A stretch of 64,000 nucleotides of DNA, from positions 3,286,001 to 3,350,000 of the forward strand of contig NZ_CP192735.1 in NCBI RefSeq assembly GCF_050749815.1, read 5' to 3'. The DNA is from Dyella_A sp050749815 (lineage in GTDB: Bacteria > Pseudomonadota > Gammaproteobacteria > Xanthomonadales > Rhodanobacteraceae). Below are positions 34,833 to 43,175 of this stretch, piece by piece; the stretch's first letter is position 1; the number at the start of each line of letters is the position of its first letter. A program made the translations under genes and the position numbers. The notes beneath the pieces are model-generated. The model did no database searches. It was not told where the DNA came from and saw nothing but the letters and a program-made list of their open reading frames with translations.

Positions 34833-35969
34833 TCAGTGCAGCGGCGTATCCGGCGCGCCGAGCCGGCCGTCGGCGTCGAGCTGGATGCGGCCGAGCGCGT
34901 GCAGGTCCGGCGCGATACCGAACTGTTCGGCCAGCGCGCTGACCAGCGCGCCCAGCGCGCGCGGTTGCAGCGGATAGCCGTGCGCCAGCACGCGGGCGCG
35001 ACCGCCGTCGCCGCGCTGCGCGGCGGTCACCGCCACCACGCCCAGGCCTGGCGCTTCGTGCGCCACCAGCAGCGGCGGCTCGTAGGCGGCGTCTGCTTCA
35101 CCGAAGGTTTCCAGCAGATAGCCGTCGTTCGCTTGCGCAATGACGCCATTGGCCGGTGCGAGGCGCAGCGGCAGCGCGTGCGCGTCGAGCAGGGCCGCGT
35201 ACTGGCGCAGCTCGAACACGATGCCGGCGAAGGCATGCGCGCGGTCCGCGTCATGGCTTTCGGCCAGCCACTGCGCGGGCGACTGCACCTGCACCGCGCC
35301 CTCGGCGTAACGCAGCGGCAGGCCGCGCGCGCTGAGCGTGGCTTCCTCGCGGTACGGCGTGAGCAGCGCGGTTTCCAGCAGGCTCCACAGCGGTGCGAGG
35401 TTCACGTGCTCGTACTGCACGCAGGTCAGAGCGAGCAGGTCGTTTCGGCTGAGGTAGCGCACGTGTTCCAGCGGCACGCCGAGCGTGCGGATCAGCCAGT
35501 CGGCGGTGCGCTGGCCCGCTTCGCCACGACCCACCAGATCCAGCTCCAGCTGTTCGGCCAGCGTGGTGGCCAGCGGCTCGGGCGCGAGCAGGGTGATCGG
35601 CAGTAGGCGCATCGGGCCGTCGGCGTAGGCGGCTTCCGGCTCCAGCGGCTGCGCGGGCATGCGGCCCTCGTGGGTGCCGAAGGCGACCACGTTTTCCAGA
35701 TGGCCGCGCGGCACGCGTCGGGCCAGTTCGTCCAGCGTGGCCCACACCGGAAAGCCCGGGCGCAGCAGCTCCACCGCATCGAACAGGGCACCAGCCACGG
35801 CAAGGCGCGCCTCGGTGGCGGCGGGCACCAACGTCTGCAGGTCGGCGGCGATGTGGCCGGCGAGCTCGGCGGCCTCGTCGCGGCTCAGCGTGGTGCGGCG
35901 GGCGGCGTCGCCGGCGCCGGTCTCGATCGCGAGCACCACGGGCAGGGCGAGCAGGGTTGAGCTGTCCAA
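34833..35969 (-). CDS. Conserved hypothetical protein
   Basis: 378 aa, cytoplasmic by absence of a signal peptide or membrane segment. Not recognised. Visible features are an acidic, Ala/Leu-rich composition, an N-terminal 'DSSTLLALPVVLAIETGAG', a central 'LEHVRYLSRNDLLALTCVQY', and no Cys or His clusters that would suggest a metal site. Coding quality (GC-rich third positions, length, lack of competing ORF of known family) supports a real gene. It is alone on its strand between a flavoprotein gene and a thiolase gene, with 168 bp of divergent intergenic DNA upstream. Confidence 0.65.
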   Translation of the reverse strand: MDSSTLLALPVVLAIETGAGDAARRTTLSRDEAAELAGHIAADLQTLVPAATEARLAVAGALFDAVELLRPGFPVWATLDELARRVPRGHLENVVAFGTHEGRMPAQPLEPEAAYADGPMRLLPITLLAPEPLATTLAEQLELDLVGRGEAGQRTADWLIRTLGVPLEHVRYLSRNDLLALTCVQYEHVNLAPLWSLLETALLTPYREEATLSARGLPLRYAEGAVQVQSPAQWLAESHDADRAHAFAGIVFELRQYAALLDAHALPLRLAPANGVIAQANDGYLLETFGEADAAYEPPLLVAHEAPGLGVVAVTAAQRGDGGRARVLAHGYPLQPRALGALVSALAEQFGIAPDLHALGRIQLDADGRLGAPDTPLH

Positions 35970-36137
35970 GAGCGGCGTCCAGCAAGGTGGGGATCGCCAA
36001 GTTTATCAGCGCCGCTCGGGTGGCCCGGATGCGCGGCGCTGAACCGCATCGCACGAATGGCGCACTGGCGGGGTTTCCCGGGGCGGCAGCGCGGGTTAGC
36101 CTTGCAAGCTCAATACCCGCCCGGATGTTTTGAGCTC

Positions 36138-37421
36138 ATGGACAACTCGCAGCGACGTGTCGGCGTGATCGGTGGCGTGCGGATTCCGTTCTGCCGCAAC
36201 AACACGGCGTATGCCGAGGTCGGCAATTTCGGCATGTCGGTGAAGGTGCTCGGCGCCCTGGTGGAACGCTTCGCCCTGCACGGCGTGGAGCTGGGCGAGG
36301 TGGCGCTGGGTGCGGTGATCCGCCATTCGTTCGAGTGGAACCTGGCGCGCGAGGCGGTGCTCTCCTCGGGCCTGGCGCCGACCACGCCAGCGATCACCAC
36401 GGCACGTGCCTGCGGCACCTCGCTGGACAACGCGATCATCGTGGCCAACAAGATCGCCGCCGGGCAGATCGAGGCGGGCATCGCGGCCGGTTCGGACACC
36501 ACCAGCGACGTGCCGATCGTCTACGGCGAGCGCCTGCGCAAGCGGCTGCTGGCGGTGAATCGCGCCAAGACGCCGATGGAGAAGCTCAAGACCGCGTTCG
36601 CCGGCTTCTCGCTGGGCGAACTCAAGCCCTCGTTCCCCGGCGTGGCCGAGCCGCGCACCGGCATGTCGATGGGCCAGCACTGCGAGAAGATGGCCAAGGA
36701 GTGGCACATCACGCGTCAGGCGCAGGACCAGCTCGCACTGGAAAGCCACCGCAAGCTCGCCGCCGCGTACGACGCCGGCTTCTTCGACGACCTGATCGTG
36801 CCGTTCCGCGGCATCAAGCGCGATGGCTTCCTGCGCCCGGACACCACGCTGGAGAAGCTCGCCGCGCTGAAGCCGGCGTTCGACAAGAGCTCCGGCCAGG
36901 GCACGCTGACCGCCGGCAACTCCACCGGCCTGTCCGACGGCGCGGCCGCCGTGCTGCTGGCCAGCGAGGGCTGGGCCGCCGCACGAGGATTGACCGTGCA
37001 GGCCTGGCTGCGCGACGCCGAAGTGGCCGCGGTGGATTTCGTGCGCGGCGAGGGCCTGCTGATGGCGCCGACCATCGCCGTGCCGCGCATGCTGGCGCGC
37101 CAGGGGTTGACCCTGCAGGACTTCGATTACTACGAGATCCACGAGGCCTTCGCCGCGCAGGTGCTGTGCACGCTGCGTGCGTGGGAAAGCGCGGACTACT
37201 GCAAGCAGCGACTGGGGCTGGACGCGCCGCTGGGCAGCATCGACCCGGCCAAGCTCAACGTGCACGGTTCGAGCCTCGCCACCGGCCATCCGTTCGCCGC
37301 CACTGGCGCGCGCATCATCGCCACGCTGGCCAAGCTGCTGGAGCAGAAGGGTTCGGGCCGCGGCTTGATCTCGATCTGCACCGCCGGCGGCATGGGCGTC
37401 ACGGCGATCCTGGAGCGCTGA
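36138..37421 (+). CDS. Acetyl-CoA C-acyltransferase (thiolase), FadI-like
   Basis: 427 aa from ATG 36138. Thiolase active-site residues are present: acyl-accepting Cys92 in 'TTARACGTSLDNAII', His in 'YYEIHEAFAAQVLC', and the second Cys in 'SICTAGGMGVTAIL'; the 'NVHGSSLATGHPFAATGARI' segment is the conserved CoA-binding/His loop. Length and the 'MSMGQHCEKMAKEWHITRQA' region place it with FadI-type long thiolases, which cleave 3-ketoacyl-CoA in beta-oxidation or condense acetyl-CoA. No hydratase/dehydrogenase (FadJ) partner lies in the window. Followed directly by a 24-bp palindrome. Confidence 0.88.
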   Translation: MDNSQRRVGVIGGVRIPFCRNNTAYAEVGNFGMSVKVLGALVERFALHGVELGEVALGAVIRHSFEWNLAREAVLSSGLAPTTPAITTARACGTSLDNAIIVANKIAAGQIEAGIAAGSDTTSDVPIVYGERLRKRLLAVNRAKTPMEKLKTAFAGFSLGELKPSFPGVAEPRTGMSMGQHCEKMAKEWHITRQAQDQLALESHRKLAAAYDAGFFDDLIVPFRGIKRDGFLRPDTTLEKLAALKPAFDKSSGQGTLTAGNSTGLSDGAAAVLLASEGWAAARGLTVQAWLRDAEVAAVDFVRGEGLLMAPTIAVPRMLARQGLTLQDFDYYEIHEAFAAQVLCTLRAWESADYCKQRLGLDAPLGSIDPAKLNVHGSSLATGHPFAATGARIIATLAKLLEQKGSGRGLISICTAGGMGVTAILER

Positions 37422-37444
37422 GCCGTCTGGACGTCCAGACGGCT
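37421..37444. promoter_or_regulatory. Perfect 24-bp palindrome between thiolase and TonB genes
   Basis: Starts with the last base of the thiolase stop codon. It reads as three tandem octamers, AGCCGTCT, GGACGTCC and AGACGGCT, and is fully symmetric. There is no T-tract, so it is not an obvious intrinsic terminator; the tandem-octamer form resembles MetJ-like operators and shares GGACGTCCAGACG with the site at 18691. It lies 16 bp before the TonB start codon and could act on that gene. Confidence 0.45.
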
Positions 37445-37459
37445 GCGCCTGTCGTCCGC

Positions 37460-37987
37460 ATGCGACTCACTCCCCGCCTTCGCGTCACTACGCTGCTGAG
37501 CGTGCTGGCGTTGCTGATCGGCGTGCTCGGCACACAGTGGTTGAGCGGCCGCACCAGCGAATGGGCCGGCCCGAAGCAAGCGGTGGAGGCCGTGCACGTG
37601 GCGCCGGCGGCGGCCGCCTACCGCGAGCGCTCGCGCCGCACCCACGCGCCACCTCGCGTAATGGGCGCGCAGCGGCCGCAGGCCTCGTCCGATGCGGCAG
37701 CCGCCACCCCGCCGTCGCCGCCGGAACTGGTACCGGTGAGCATGCCGGCACTGTCCTCGCGCTACGCCGACCTGGAGGGCCACCTCGACGGCAGCGTGGT
37801 GCTGACGGTGCGCGTGGATGGCGACGGTCGCGTGCTGGACGCGGCGGTGGCGCGCTCCAGCGGTGACGCCGTGCTCGATGCGCACGCGCGTGCCGTGGTC
37901 GCGGGCTGGCGCTTCGCGGTGCCGCCGGGTTATCCGCAGGGCTTCAGTGGCGAGCTGCCGATGCGCTTCGACGTGGCCGATCGTTAG
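37460..37987 (+). CDS. TonB family energy-transducer-like protein
   Basis: 175 aa from ATG 37460. Layout is TonB-like: N-terminal basic stretch and one membrane helix ('VTTLLSVLALLIGVLGTQWL', residues about 8-27), an Ala/Pro-rich periplasmic linker (about 35-90), and a C-terminal TonB domain ('ADLEGHLDGSVVLTVRVDGD', 'VLDAAVARSSGDAVLDAHAR', 'GWRFAVPPG'). No exbB/exbD genes adjoin, so partner proteins must be elsewhere if it transduces energy. Its stop overlaps the end of the converging phospholipase D gene by 4 bp. Confidence 0.78.
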   Translation: MRLTPRLRVTTLLSVLALLIGVLGTQWLSGRTSEWAGPKQAVEAVHVAPAAAAYRERSRRTHAPPRVMGAQRPQASSDAAAATPPSPPELVPVSMPALSSRYADLEGHLDGSVVLTVRVDGDGRVLDAAVARSSGDAVLDAHARAVVAGWRFAVPPGYPQGFSGELPMRFDVADR

Positions 37988-39855
37988 AGAATGCCGCTGC
38001 CGGCGGAGCCGAATGCGGTGATCAAACGCGTGTAGATCAGCTTGAACGACAGCGCTACGCCGGGGAAATCGCCCACCGGCTCGTAGCAGCTGAAGAACGC
38101 CGGATCGTTGGGCGCCATCGGCGTGCAGCCGGGCTTGAGGTCGTAGCTGGTGGCGTAGCGGTACGGCCAGAAGTCGAACAGCGGCAGCTTCTCGGAGATG
38201 TCGCCGATCGCCTGGTTGACGCTGGTGAGCACCGGTACCACCGGCTTGCGCGGCGCGATCACCCACGCGTTCTGCGGACCGGTGAGGCGCAGGATCGATG
38301 AGCGCACGGCGTTGGCGAAGCCGCGGTCGTGCACGATCACGCCCGCCTCGGTGTTGAAGTGGTCCGAGCGCGGATCGAAGTTGTGCGAGCCGACCATGGC
38401 GAAGCTGTCGTCCACCACGATCGACTTGGCGTGCAGGCCGAAGCGCAGGCCCCTCTCGATCAACGGAGCCGGCCGGTTGCTGCTGCCGCGACTGCCGAAC
38501 AGTCCGCGCGTCTCGGCGCCGGGGTAGCGACGGCGCTCACGTACGGAGGCCGCGATCGACGGCAGCAGATCGTCGTTGGCCAGCGCGTAGTCTTCCTCTG
38601 CGCTGGCTGCGTGCGGCTTCATCTCCTGGATCTCGAAGCCGTACTTGCGCAGGTAGCGCTTGCGGTGTTTGTACGAGAGCGCGTACACGGCAAACGCGTC
38701 GGTGGAAGCCAGCGAATTGGTCGACACGCGGATACGCGGCGGATCGGCGCGGCGGTGCATGGTCTTGAAGATCTTCTGCGCCCGGTCGCTCATCACCAGG
38801 TACGGCGTCTGCAGCACCACCTCGTGCTTGGCGCTGGCGACCAGCTGCATCACGTGGTGGGTGAAATCGAGCGCGTGGCGGCGAGTGGGCGCGTCGGTCT
38901 TGGCCGGCAGATCGCTGAAGAACTCCACCTCGCCGGTGTGGAAGGCCGGATCGAGCAGGTGCTGCTGGATCCAGGCCGGGTCCTGCGCCTCGCGTTCAAG
39001 CTTGGCGACGCGGGCGGGGCGGCGGAACTGCGGCGCCGGCCAGCCGGGCGCGGCGGGGTGGGCCAGGATGTAGCGATTCACGTCGCGCAGCGCCTCCAGC
39101 GGTACCGAGCGCTTGTGCTTCCAGAACCGGGCGAAGCTTGCGGCCATGTCGTGCGCGGCGGGGCCGCCGACCATCACGTCGCGATCGACGTAGTCGAAGT
39201 CGCCGTCCCAGTTGAAGTAGCGATCCTGATAGTTGCGTCCACCGGTGATGCCGACGGTGTCGTCCACCAGCAGCAGCTTGTTGTGCATGCGCTGGTTGAA
39301 CTTCATGAAGCAGCACACGATGCCCGCGGCGAACTCGGCCGGGCTGGTCTCGGCGTCGTGAAAGGTGGGGTTGTACAGCTTCACCGTGAGGTGCCGATCG
39401 GCGCGCGCGAGACGATCGAGCAGGGCCACGTCGCCGAAGGAGAACAGCTGGTCGGCCAGTATGCGCACGCGCACGCCGCGCCGCGCCGCCTGCACCAGCT
39501 GGTCGAGCACCAACTGGCCGACGTCGTCCTGGTCCCAGATATAGGTCTGCACGTCGATAGAGCGGCGCGCCGCCTGAATCAGGTGGATGCGCGCGGCGAG
39601 TGCATCCTCGCTGTCGGCCAGCAGGGTGACCACGTGTTGCGGGTGGCCGGCAGCGGAGCTGGCGAGCGCGAGGTCGGCCGCCTGCAGCACCGCCGATGGC
39701 GCGGCGCAGTGGTCGGCGCGCGGGCAATCGAACGAGGGCAGCGTGGTGGCGGCGACGATCGCGTCGGCGCGGCGCACCTGCTGGCGCGGCACGGTGCAGC
39801 CCTGCAGCGCCAACGCGAGCAACAGCAGGAACGGAGGAAGAAAGCGCAATGACAT
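37984..39855 (-). CDS. Phospholipase D family lipoprotein (cardiolipin-synthase-like)
   Basis: 623 aa. Signal peptide with lipobox 'LALQGC' (Cys20). Two complete HKD motifs: 'MHNKLLLVDDTVGITGGRN' (His191, Lys193, Asp198) and 'LHAKSIVVDDSFAMVGSHN' in the C-terminal half, each followed by the usual Gly-Gly/Ser-x-Asn. The 'SIDVQTYIWDQDDVGQLVLD' segment is typical of cardiolipin synthases of the ClsC/YmdC type and related phosphatidyltransferases. The protein probably acts in the periplasm on phospholipids. The length is larger than ClsA (about 480 aa) because of a C-terminal extension of about 100 residues. Confidence 0.87.
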   Translation of the reverse strand: MSLRFLPPFLLLLALALQGCTVPRQQVRRADAIVAATTLPSFDCPRADHCAAPSAVLQAADLALASSAAGHPQHVVTLLADSEDALAARIHLIQAARRSIDVQTYIWDQDDVGQLVLDQLVQAARRGVRVRILADQLFSFGDVALLDRLARADRHLTVKLYNPTFHDAETSPAEFAAGIVCCFMKFNQRMHNKLLLVDDTVGITGGRNYQDRYFNWDGDFDYVDRDVMVGGPAAHDMAASFARFWKHKRSVPLEALRDVNRYILAHPAAPGWPAPQFRRPARVAKLEREAQDPAWIQQHLLDPAFHTGEVEFFSDLPAKTDAPTRRHALDFTHHVMQLVASAKHEVVLQTPYLVMSDRAQKIFKTMHRRADPPRIRVSTNSLASTDAFAVYALSYKHRKRYLRKYGFEIQEMKPHAASAEEDYALANDDLLPSIAASVRERRRYPGAETRGLFGSRGSSNRPAPLIERGLRFGLHAKSIVVDDSFAMVGSHNFDPRSDHFNTEAGVIVHDRGFANAVRSSILRLTGPQNAWVIAPRKPVVPVLTSVNQAIGDISEKLPLFDFWPYRYATSYDLKPGCTPMAPNDPAFFSCYEPVGDFPGVALSFKLIYTRLITAFGSAGSGIL

Positions 39856-39878
39856 GCGCGGATGATACGGCGTGCCGC

Positions 39879-40442
39879 TCAGTGCGCGGCCGCGTCGAGC
39901 GTGATCAGCAGGCCGAGGTTCACCGTGTCGCTGACGGCGGTGTGGTGGCCGTCCATGCCGTAATCGCTGCGCTGGATCTGCCCGCGCACCTCGATCTGGC
40001 AGACGGTGTCACGTTGCAGCGTGCAGCTGGCAGGCTCCAGCCGGAACAGCACCGGTCGTGTCACCCCGCGCAGGGTCAGCCAGCCGGGCAGTTCGCCGCC
40101 GGCATCGAGCGAGCGCACTGCCAGCGGTGCGGAGACGAAGTGGATCTCCGGAAAGCGCCGCACGTCGAAGAACTCCGGATCGAGCACCCAGCGGCGCAGC
40201 CGCGCCGAGGACATCGCCACGGAGTCCACGTTCACCGTGGCACGCACCACGGCGGTGTCGCGCAGCGCGTTAAGGGTGACGTCGCCGTGGATGTCGGTGA
40301 AGCGGCCGTTGATCTGGCGCACCCACAGCAGGCGCACGTTGAACTCGGCGTGCGAGCGCGAGGTGTCGATGCGGTAGTCCGCACCCCGCGCGGGGGCGAT
40401 GGCCAGCAGGGCGACGAGCAGCGGCAGCCAGGCCGCCCGCAT
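39879..40442 (-). CDS. YceI family periplasmic protein
   Basis: 187 aa from ATG 40442, which overlaps the sixA stop by one base (a GTG one codon upstream is also possible). Signal peptide (MRAAWLPLLVALLAIAPARG, mature from ADYRIDTSRS). YceI fold markers: 'YRIDTSRSHAEFNVRLLWV', 'GRFTDIHGDVTLN', 'FFDVRRFPEIHFVSAPLAV' and 'LPGWLTLRGVTRPVLF'. YceI proteins are lipocalin-like barrels that bind polyisoprenoids or amphiphilic molecules. Translationally coupled to sixA. Confidence 0.88.
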   Translation of the reverse strand: MRAAWLPLLVALLAIAPARGADYRIDTSRSHAEFNVRLLWVRQINGRFTDIHGDVTLNALRDTAVVRATVNVDSVAMSSARLRRWVLDPEFFDVRRFPEIHFVSAPLAVRSLDAGGELPGWLTLRGVTRPVLFRLEPASCTLQRDTVCQIEVRGQIQRSDYGMDGHHTAVSDTVNLGLLITLDAAAH

Positions 40443-40915
40443 CACGGCGACCAGAAGGCGTCCAGTCGCGCGTTGCCCGGTTCCAGCGCCCCGTTGAGGT
40501 GCAGCACGGCCAGCCCACCCGGCGGCATGCCGCGGAAGTCGTCCGAGCGTCCTTCCACCAGCAGCGCCACCAGCCGCTCAATGCCGGGGTTGTGGCCCAC
40601 CAGCATCACCGTGCCCACCTCGTCGTGCTGATCGAGCAGGGCCAGCAGTTCGCCCGGCGTGGCGTCGTAGATCTCGTCGGCCAGTTGCAGCTCGGGCGAA
40701 TCGCCCAGCGCCTCCAGCGCCAGGTTGGCGGTGGCGCGGGTGCGTTCGGCTGGCGAGCACAGCACGCGCTGCGGCCTCGCGCCGTGGCTGGCCAGCCATC
40801 TGCCCGCCGCGCGCGCCTCCTGTTCGCCGTGTCCGCTGAGCCGCCGTTGCCGGTCGTCGTCGCCTGCGGTGGCAGGCAGGGCCTCGGCGTGGCGCAAGAG
40901 GATCAGTTCGAGCAT
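40442..40915 (-). CDS. sixA: Phosphohistidine phosphatase SixA
   Basis: 157 aa, ATG 40915 with AGGAG 8 bp upstream. RHG signature at the N-terminus ('LILLRHAEALPA', nucleophile His8), 'RVLCSPAERTRATANLAL' (second Arg), and 'TVMLVGHNPGIERLVALLV' (second active-site His). SixA dephosphorylates histidine-containing phosphotransfer proteins, such as ArcB HPt or PTS-Ntr components in E. coli. It follows the ParA-like gene by 55 bp and overlaps yceI. Confidence 0.9.
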   Translation of the reverse strand: MLELILLRHAEALPATAGDDDRQRRLSGHGEQEARAAGRWLASHGARPQRVLCSPAERTRATANLALEALGDSPELQLADEIYDATPGELLALLDQHDEVGTVMLVGHNPGIERLVALLVEGRSDDFRGMPPGGLAVLHLNGALEPGNARLDAFWSP

Positions 40916-40970
40916 GCAGGACTCCTGGTGGAACGCGGCGCCCGGGGCGCCTCGCGGGTAATTCGGTAAT

Positions 40971-41603
40971 TCAGTGGGCGCGCTTGATCCAGCGCAGCAG
41001 GGCCTTCCAGTCGTCCTGGTGGCTGCGTACCTGTTCGGACTGGTAATCGAAGATGCCCTTGCCCAGCGCCGCCAGCAGCACGTAGGCCTGGCTGTCGCGC
41101 AGCTGGCCGGCGATCGGGAACGGCGCCAGCTCGCCGAGCTGGGCGACTGCATCCTGGCTGGCGTGGGTCCACGGCTTGAGGCGGTTGGCCACCAGCGCCA
41201 CCGGCAGCTTGCCGCGCTTGATGCGGGGGATCTGCGCCAGTTCGCCGACGAAGGCCAGCGTGGCGTCCATGTCGAAGCTCGACGGCAGCACCGGCACCAG
41301 CAGCACGTCGGCGCTGTCGAGGTAGGGTTCGAGATCGCGCTCGGTGACGCCGGCCGGGGTGTCGATGAGCGCACGTTCGGTGTCGGCGGGGAGTTTCTGC
41401 AGGGCCTTGCGGCCGCCTTCGAGCCCGAGCACGCCGGGCACGTTGTCCGGGCGGCGGGCGGCCCAGCGGTAGCTCGACTGCTGGCGGTCGGCATCGACGA
41501 TGGCCGTGCGCTTGCCGGCCTGGGCCCAGTGTGATGCCAGCTGCGTGACCAGCGTGCTCTTGCCGCATCCACCTTTGCTGCTTGCCACCAGCACCGTAAG
41601 CAT
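40971..41603 (-). CDS. ParA/MinD-family ATPase, orphan
   Basis: 210 aa from ATG 41603. Deviant Walker A 'VASSKGGCGKSTLVTQLASH' with signature Lys10 and Lys15, 'TAIVDADRQQSSYRWAARRP', and 'ALIDTPAGV' (Walker A' / Walker B region). Similar in size to short ParA proteins of the PpfA/VirC1 type that position protein complexes or plasmids. No parB, chemotaxis or plasmid gene lies nearby, so its cargo is unknown. It may be co-transcribed with sixA and yceI. Confidence 0.82.
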   Translation of the reverse strand: MLTVLVASSKGGCGKSTLVTQLASHWAQAGKRTAIVDADRQQSSYRWAARRPDNVPGVLGLEGGRKALQKLPADTERALIDTPAGVTERDLEPYLDSADVLLVPVLPSSFDMDATLAFVGELAQIPRIKRGKLPVALVANRLKPWTHASQDAVAQLGELAPFPIAGQLRDSQAYVLLAALGKGIFDYQSEQVRSHQDDWKALLRWIKRAH

Positions 41604-41719
41604 CGGCCGACTCCCCGCAGGTAGGTGGGCCACAGCCTACTGGGAGAACCCGGCCCGGGGAACCGGGGTGATGCGGTTTTGCGCCTGGGTGCGACGATCG
41701 TCGCAGCCGCCTGGGGCGA

Positions 41720-42757
41720 TTACTGCGCCGCCGGGGCCGCGCTGGTGGCGCTGGCGGCCGCGGCGTCCGGCGCGTCGGCCGGGATGCCGGCGTCGCGCAG
41801 GGCGGCGAGCACCAAGCTCATTTCGGTACCGCCATTGCGTGCCAGCGCCAGGAGGTGCTGGGCCAGCGCCTTGTCCTGCGGTGCGCGGTCGGACAGCCGG
41901 GCGAAGTTCTGCACCTGCCAGGTCAGGTTCGCGCGCTCGGTACGGGCGGCCGCCTGCTCGGCCGGATCGTCCGCCAGCGTTTCGCGCAGGTGCAGGCCGA
42001 GCGAGCGCGCCAGCGGGCTGGAGCCCCATTCGAGCACCTTGGCCAGCTGCAGGCAGTCGGTCTTCAGCGCGGCGTCGTCCTTGTCGTCGGCGCACATCCG
42101 CGCCGCGGCCTGCATGCCCGGCTGCGGCTGCGGCAGCAGTCCGGCCACGCCGTACACCAGCACCACCTGCACGCCGTATGGGCCGGCCGATGCGGTCGGA
42201 TCGATCGCATCCGCCGGCGCGGGCAGGGTGCCGGCGGTGCTGGCCAGGGCCTTCAGCGCGCTGCCGGTGTAGTCGTCGTAGAGCTTGGCGGTGGCGGCCC
42301 GGTGCAGGTCGTCGCGCGCGGCGTCGCTCTTGTTGTCCGCGGTATCGGCGGCGAGCTTGATCAGCCACACCGCGGCGTTGTCCGCGGCGGTGTCGGTGAG
42401 CGCGCGCAGCGCTTCGGCGTTGGGGCAGGTCTTGGCCTTGGTATCGCAATCGACCAGGCGCGCCCACTGCACCGCCGGCGTGCTGTCGGAGGCCTGCGCG
42501 GCGCGCTCGATCAGCGTGTGGAAATCGTTGTACTTCGGCTGCCGGGGCAGCGGGCGCGCCAGCAGCGCGGCGCCGAGCAGCGGCATCGCATCGGCGCGCG
42601 GCGCCAGCACGCTCACCAGGTCATGCTGGTAGGCCAGCAGCGCCTTGGTCCGCGCCGCCTCGGGGGGCGCATCGGCCGCTGCCGCGGACGCGGCGGCCAG
42701 CGCGAGCGCCAGGCTGATGCCGCCCAGCTTCATGACCGACCGGTGACGTGCTCGCAT
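41720..42757 (-). CDS. Secreted hypothetical protein, helical-repeat-like
   Basis: 345 aa from ATG 42757, chosen for GGGAG 6 bp upstream; ATG 42733 is an alternative. Signal peptide 'MKLGGISLALALAAASAAAA' follows a short basic lead. The mature protein is Ala/Leu/Asp-rich, predicted helical, with two Cys pairs ('LVDCDTKAKTCPNAEAL', and the pair in 'ARMCADDKDDAALKTDCLQL') that could form disulfides. The pattern of short helices with DNAAVWL and LARSLGLHLRE segments is reminiscent of TPR/Sel1-type repeats but no clear consensus is visible. Function unknown. Confidence 0.65.
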   Translation of the reverse strand: MRARHRSVMKLGGISLALALAAASAAAADAPPEAARTKALLAYQHDLVSVLAPRADAMPLLGAALLARPLPRQPKYNDFHTLIERAAQASDSTPAVQWARLVDCDTKAKTCPNAEALRALTDTAADNAAVWLIKLAADTADNKSDAARDDLHRAATAKLYDDYTGSALKALASTAGTLPAPADAIDPTASAGPYGVQVVLVYGVAGLLPQPQPGMQAAARMCADDKDDAALKTDCLQLAKVLEWGSSPLARSLGLHLRETLADDPAEQAAARTERANLTWQVQNFARLSDRAPQDKALAQHLLALARNGGTEMSLVLAALRDAGIPADAPDAAAASATSAAPAAQ

Positions 42758-42914
42758 CGCGTGACTCCCTGTGGGCAAGCAAAGCGGCAAGCGTAGCGTG
42801 TGCGGATTAAGCCCGGCTGATCGAGGGGCGCGCGGCGGCGGAAGGCGCCACGCATGCTTGTTACCATCCAGGGTCTTTGGCCGCGCTTGCGCGGGCTGCG
42901 CAACGGAGAGGCAT

Positions 42915-43109
42915 GTGGATACCTTCAACCATCTCGACGGGGCCATGCCCTGGTTCGCCGGCTGGGGCACGCTGGCGTTGATCAATGCCGGGCTGGCCCA
43001 GGGCAAGAACCGCAGCGGCCTGTTGTGGTTCTTGCTGTCGCTGCTGATCGGACCGCTGGCCACGCTGATCATCGTGCTGCTGCCCAAGGTGCGTCAGACC
43101 CTGTTCTGA
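42915..43109 (+). CDS. Small hydrophobic protein, unknown
   Basis: 64 aa from GTG 42915 with GGAGAG at 42905-42910. Two weak hydrophobic segments ('MPWFAGWGTLALINAGLAQG' and 'GLLWFLLSLLIGPLATLIIV') around a basic GKNRSG turn, ending KVRQTLF, resembling small inner-membrane proteins of the superinfection-exclusion-like or YqaE-like size class, though not identifiable. Stops 12 bp before the spermidine synthase terminator. Confidence 0.6.
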   Translation: MDTFNHLDGAMPWFAGWGTLALINAGLAQGKNRSGLLWFLLSLLIGPLATLIIVLLPKVRQTLF

Positions 43110-43121
43110 GCGTCGCCCAAG

Positions 43122-43151
43122 AAAAAACCCACGACGCGGACGCCGTGGGTT
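43122..43151 (-). terminator. Rho-independent terminator of speE
   Basis: On the minus strand AACCCACG (43151-43144), a 10-nt loop, CGTGGGTT (43133-43126) and a run of T (to 43122). It begins 24 bp past the speE stop codon. Confidence 0.85.
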
Positions 43152-43175
43152 CGTCGATGACGCGGGCGCGGCGGT

